From: Colius striatus
Lineage: Eukaryota > Chordata > Aves > Coliiformes > Coliidae
Reading direction: 5' to 3'
Assembly (NCBI RefSeq): GCF_028858725.1
Contig: NC_084760.1
Coordinates: 60,227,367 to 60,291,366, forward strand
Length of the DNA: 64,000 nucleotides
The position numbers and the translations under genes were made by a program. The stretch's first letter is position 1. Each line of letters starts with the position of its first letter. A model generated the notes under the pieces. The model did not search any database and was not told where the DNA came from. It worked only from the letters and a program-made list of their open reading frames with translations. Positions 63,131 through 64,000 of this stretch are shown here, piece by piece.

Positions 63131-64000
63131 GGCTGCTGCCTGTGGCTCCTGCATCAGGCGTGGGGAATATAAACCCGACAGAGAGAGGCAGACACCAGTA
63201 AGCTTCCTTTGGAAATAATCTTCTATTGAGCAATCTGGGAAAGTACAGTTTAGGTCTGCCAACAATCAGGATATTTCTTTTTAGAGAGAACTCAAATAAA
63301 CATTGCTGTGAGACCTTGTTTCTAATTTGAAATTATATAAATGAAAGGTGAAGAAAAGGCTAAGAGACCATGTCAGATGCAGTACTGATCTACAGGGAGC
63401 TCCATGGAATGGACATCTGCACATTCCCCTCCAGGCTTCCAAATCCATCTCAGGGTGAACGCAGACTTCCCTGCTTAGGTCAAACTGCTCCATATAACCT
63501 TACTGCACGTGGCTGCCATTGGTTAAAAATTCAGCTGGTGCTTAAGGTAACCACCTGCATGAGGTACAGCTGTGTGCTTCAGAGTGGGGATGATCCATCA
63601 GCTCTTAGGACATGTATGAATCTGTCATGCCTCTTGCCTTTGGCCTAGCGCTCCTTGGAGTTGTAGCAGATGCCCTGAGAGTGTCCTCTCTCCTGAGCTC
63701 ATGCTGCAACATTCCCTAACCTTGTTTCTAATTTGAAATGATGCTTCTTCCTGGGCCCATACTCCAGCATAAGGTGACTGTGCTGATCTCTGCCTAGAAG
63801 AAACATACTCGCTTTGTGAGAAAGAATTAAATAACACAGTTGGCTTCTTACTATTTTTGTTACAAATGGCATTTTTTGCACAATAAACAATTTGCATTTA
63901 GTTGTACAAAGCAGGCTTTTTCTCATGGAAAGCAATTTTTGCTTAGTATTTTGGAAATAGAATGCTACTTCTATAGTTTCTGGTGCTTCATAAAAAAACT
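63131..64000. other. Vanin upstream region
   Basis: Presumed promoter-proximal sequence of the vanin gene. On the minus strand the frame stays open upstream to an ATG at 63,265, but that extension lacks family similarity. It holds an exact 21-bp direct repeat at 63,313-63,333 and 63,719-63,739. No other gene was recognised. Confidence 0.5.
63313..63739 (+). repeat. Pair of exact 21-bp direct repeats
   Basis: The 21-mer beginning accttgtttctaatttgaaa (then t) occurs at 63,313-63,333 and 63,719-63,739, 406 bp apart and upstream of the vanin start. The intervening 385 bp match no repeat I recognise. Confidence 0.8.

Noticed and set aside
1-64000. CRISPR arrays, operons, ribosome binding sites, tRNA or rRNA genes
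   Set aside because: The window is vertebrate nuclear DNA; no tRNA cloverleaf, rRNA stretch or regularly spaced direct-repeat array was seen.

Overview
The window looks like a piece of a bird genome. The evidence is a repeat landscape dominated by old, 5'-truncated CR1 LINE fragments in both orientations, retroviral LTRs that survive only as solo copies or fragments, low gene density, and the conserved vertebrate gene order STX7 - TAAR - TAAR1 - vanin (human 6q23). No species-level call is possible from the sequence alone.

Layout, all genes on the minus strand. The 5' end of syntaxin-7 fills 1-14,300: a CpG-island first exon (14,094 to about 14,300), an 8-kb first intron, and coding exon 2 (5,875-6,039) with the start codon at 5,956. 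The rest of the gene lies left of the window. A trace-amine-associated receptor locus follows. TAAR5 (22,041-23,046) is a clear pseudogene with nonsense codons and frameshifts. TAAR1 (35,923-36,942) is a full-length single-exon open frame, but the arginine of its DRY motif is replaced by serine. No TAAR2 copy was recognised between them. A complete seven-exon vanin/pantetheinase gene (56,892-63,130) closes the window. Its exons join in frame into 501 residues with the Glu-Lys-Cys catalytic triad, but the hydrophobic C-terminal GPI signal of mammalian VNN1 is missing.

Between the genes are eight CR1 fragments, one older CR1/L3-like fragment, a solo LTR nested in a CR1 with a 6-bp target duplication, a 984-bp solo LTR with inverted termini, two further LTR-like stretches, and a 298-bp all-purine pentanucleotide array. 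About 1.7 kb at 52,002-53,700 may be a decayed coding remnant of unknown parent. The remaining DNA is AT-rich and shows nothing I recognise.

The genes share no pathway: STX7 acts in endosomal membrane fusion, TAARs are amine-sensing GPCRs, and vanin is a secreted or membrane pantetheinase. Their adjacency is conserved synteny. No novel multi-gene system was found. The observations most worth checking are the TAAR1 DRY change beside a dead TAAR5, the missing vanin GPI tail, the nested and solo LTRs, and a 20-bp perfect inverted repeat formed inside a CR1.
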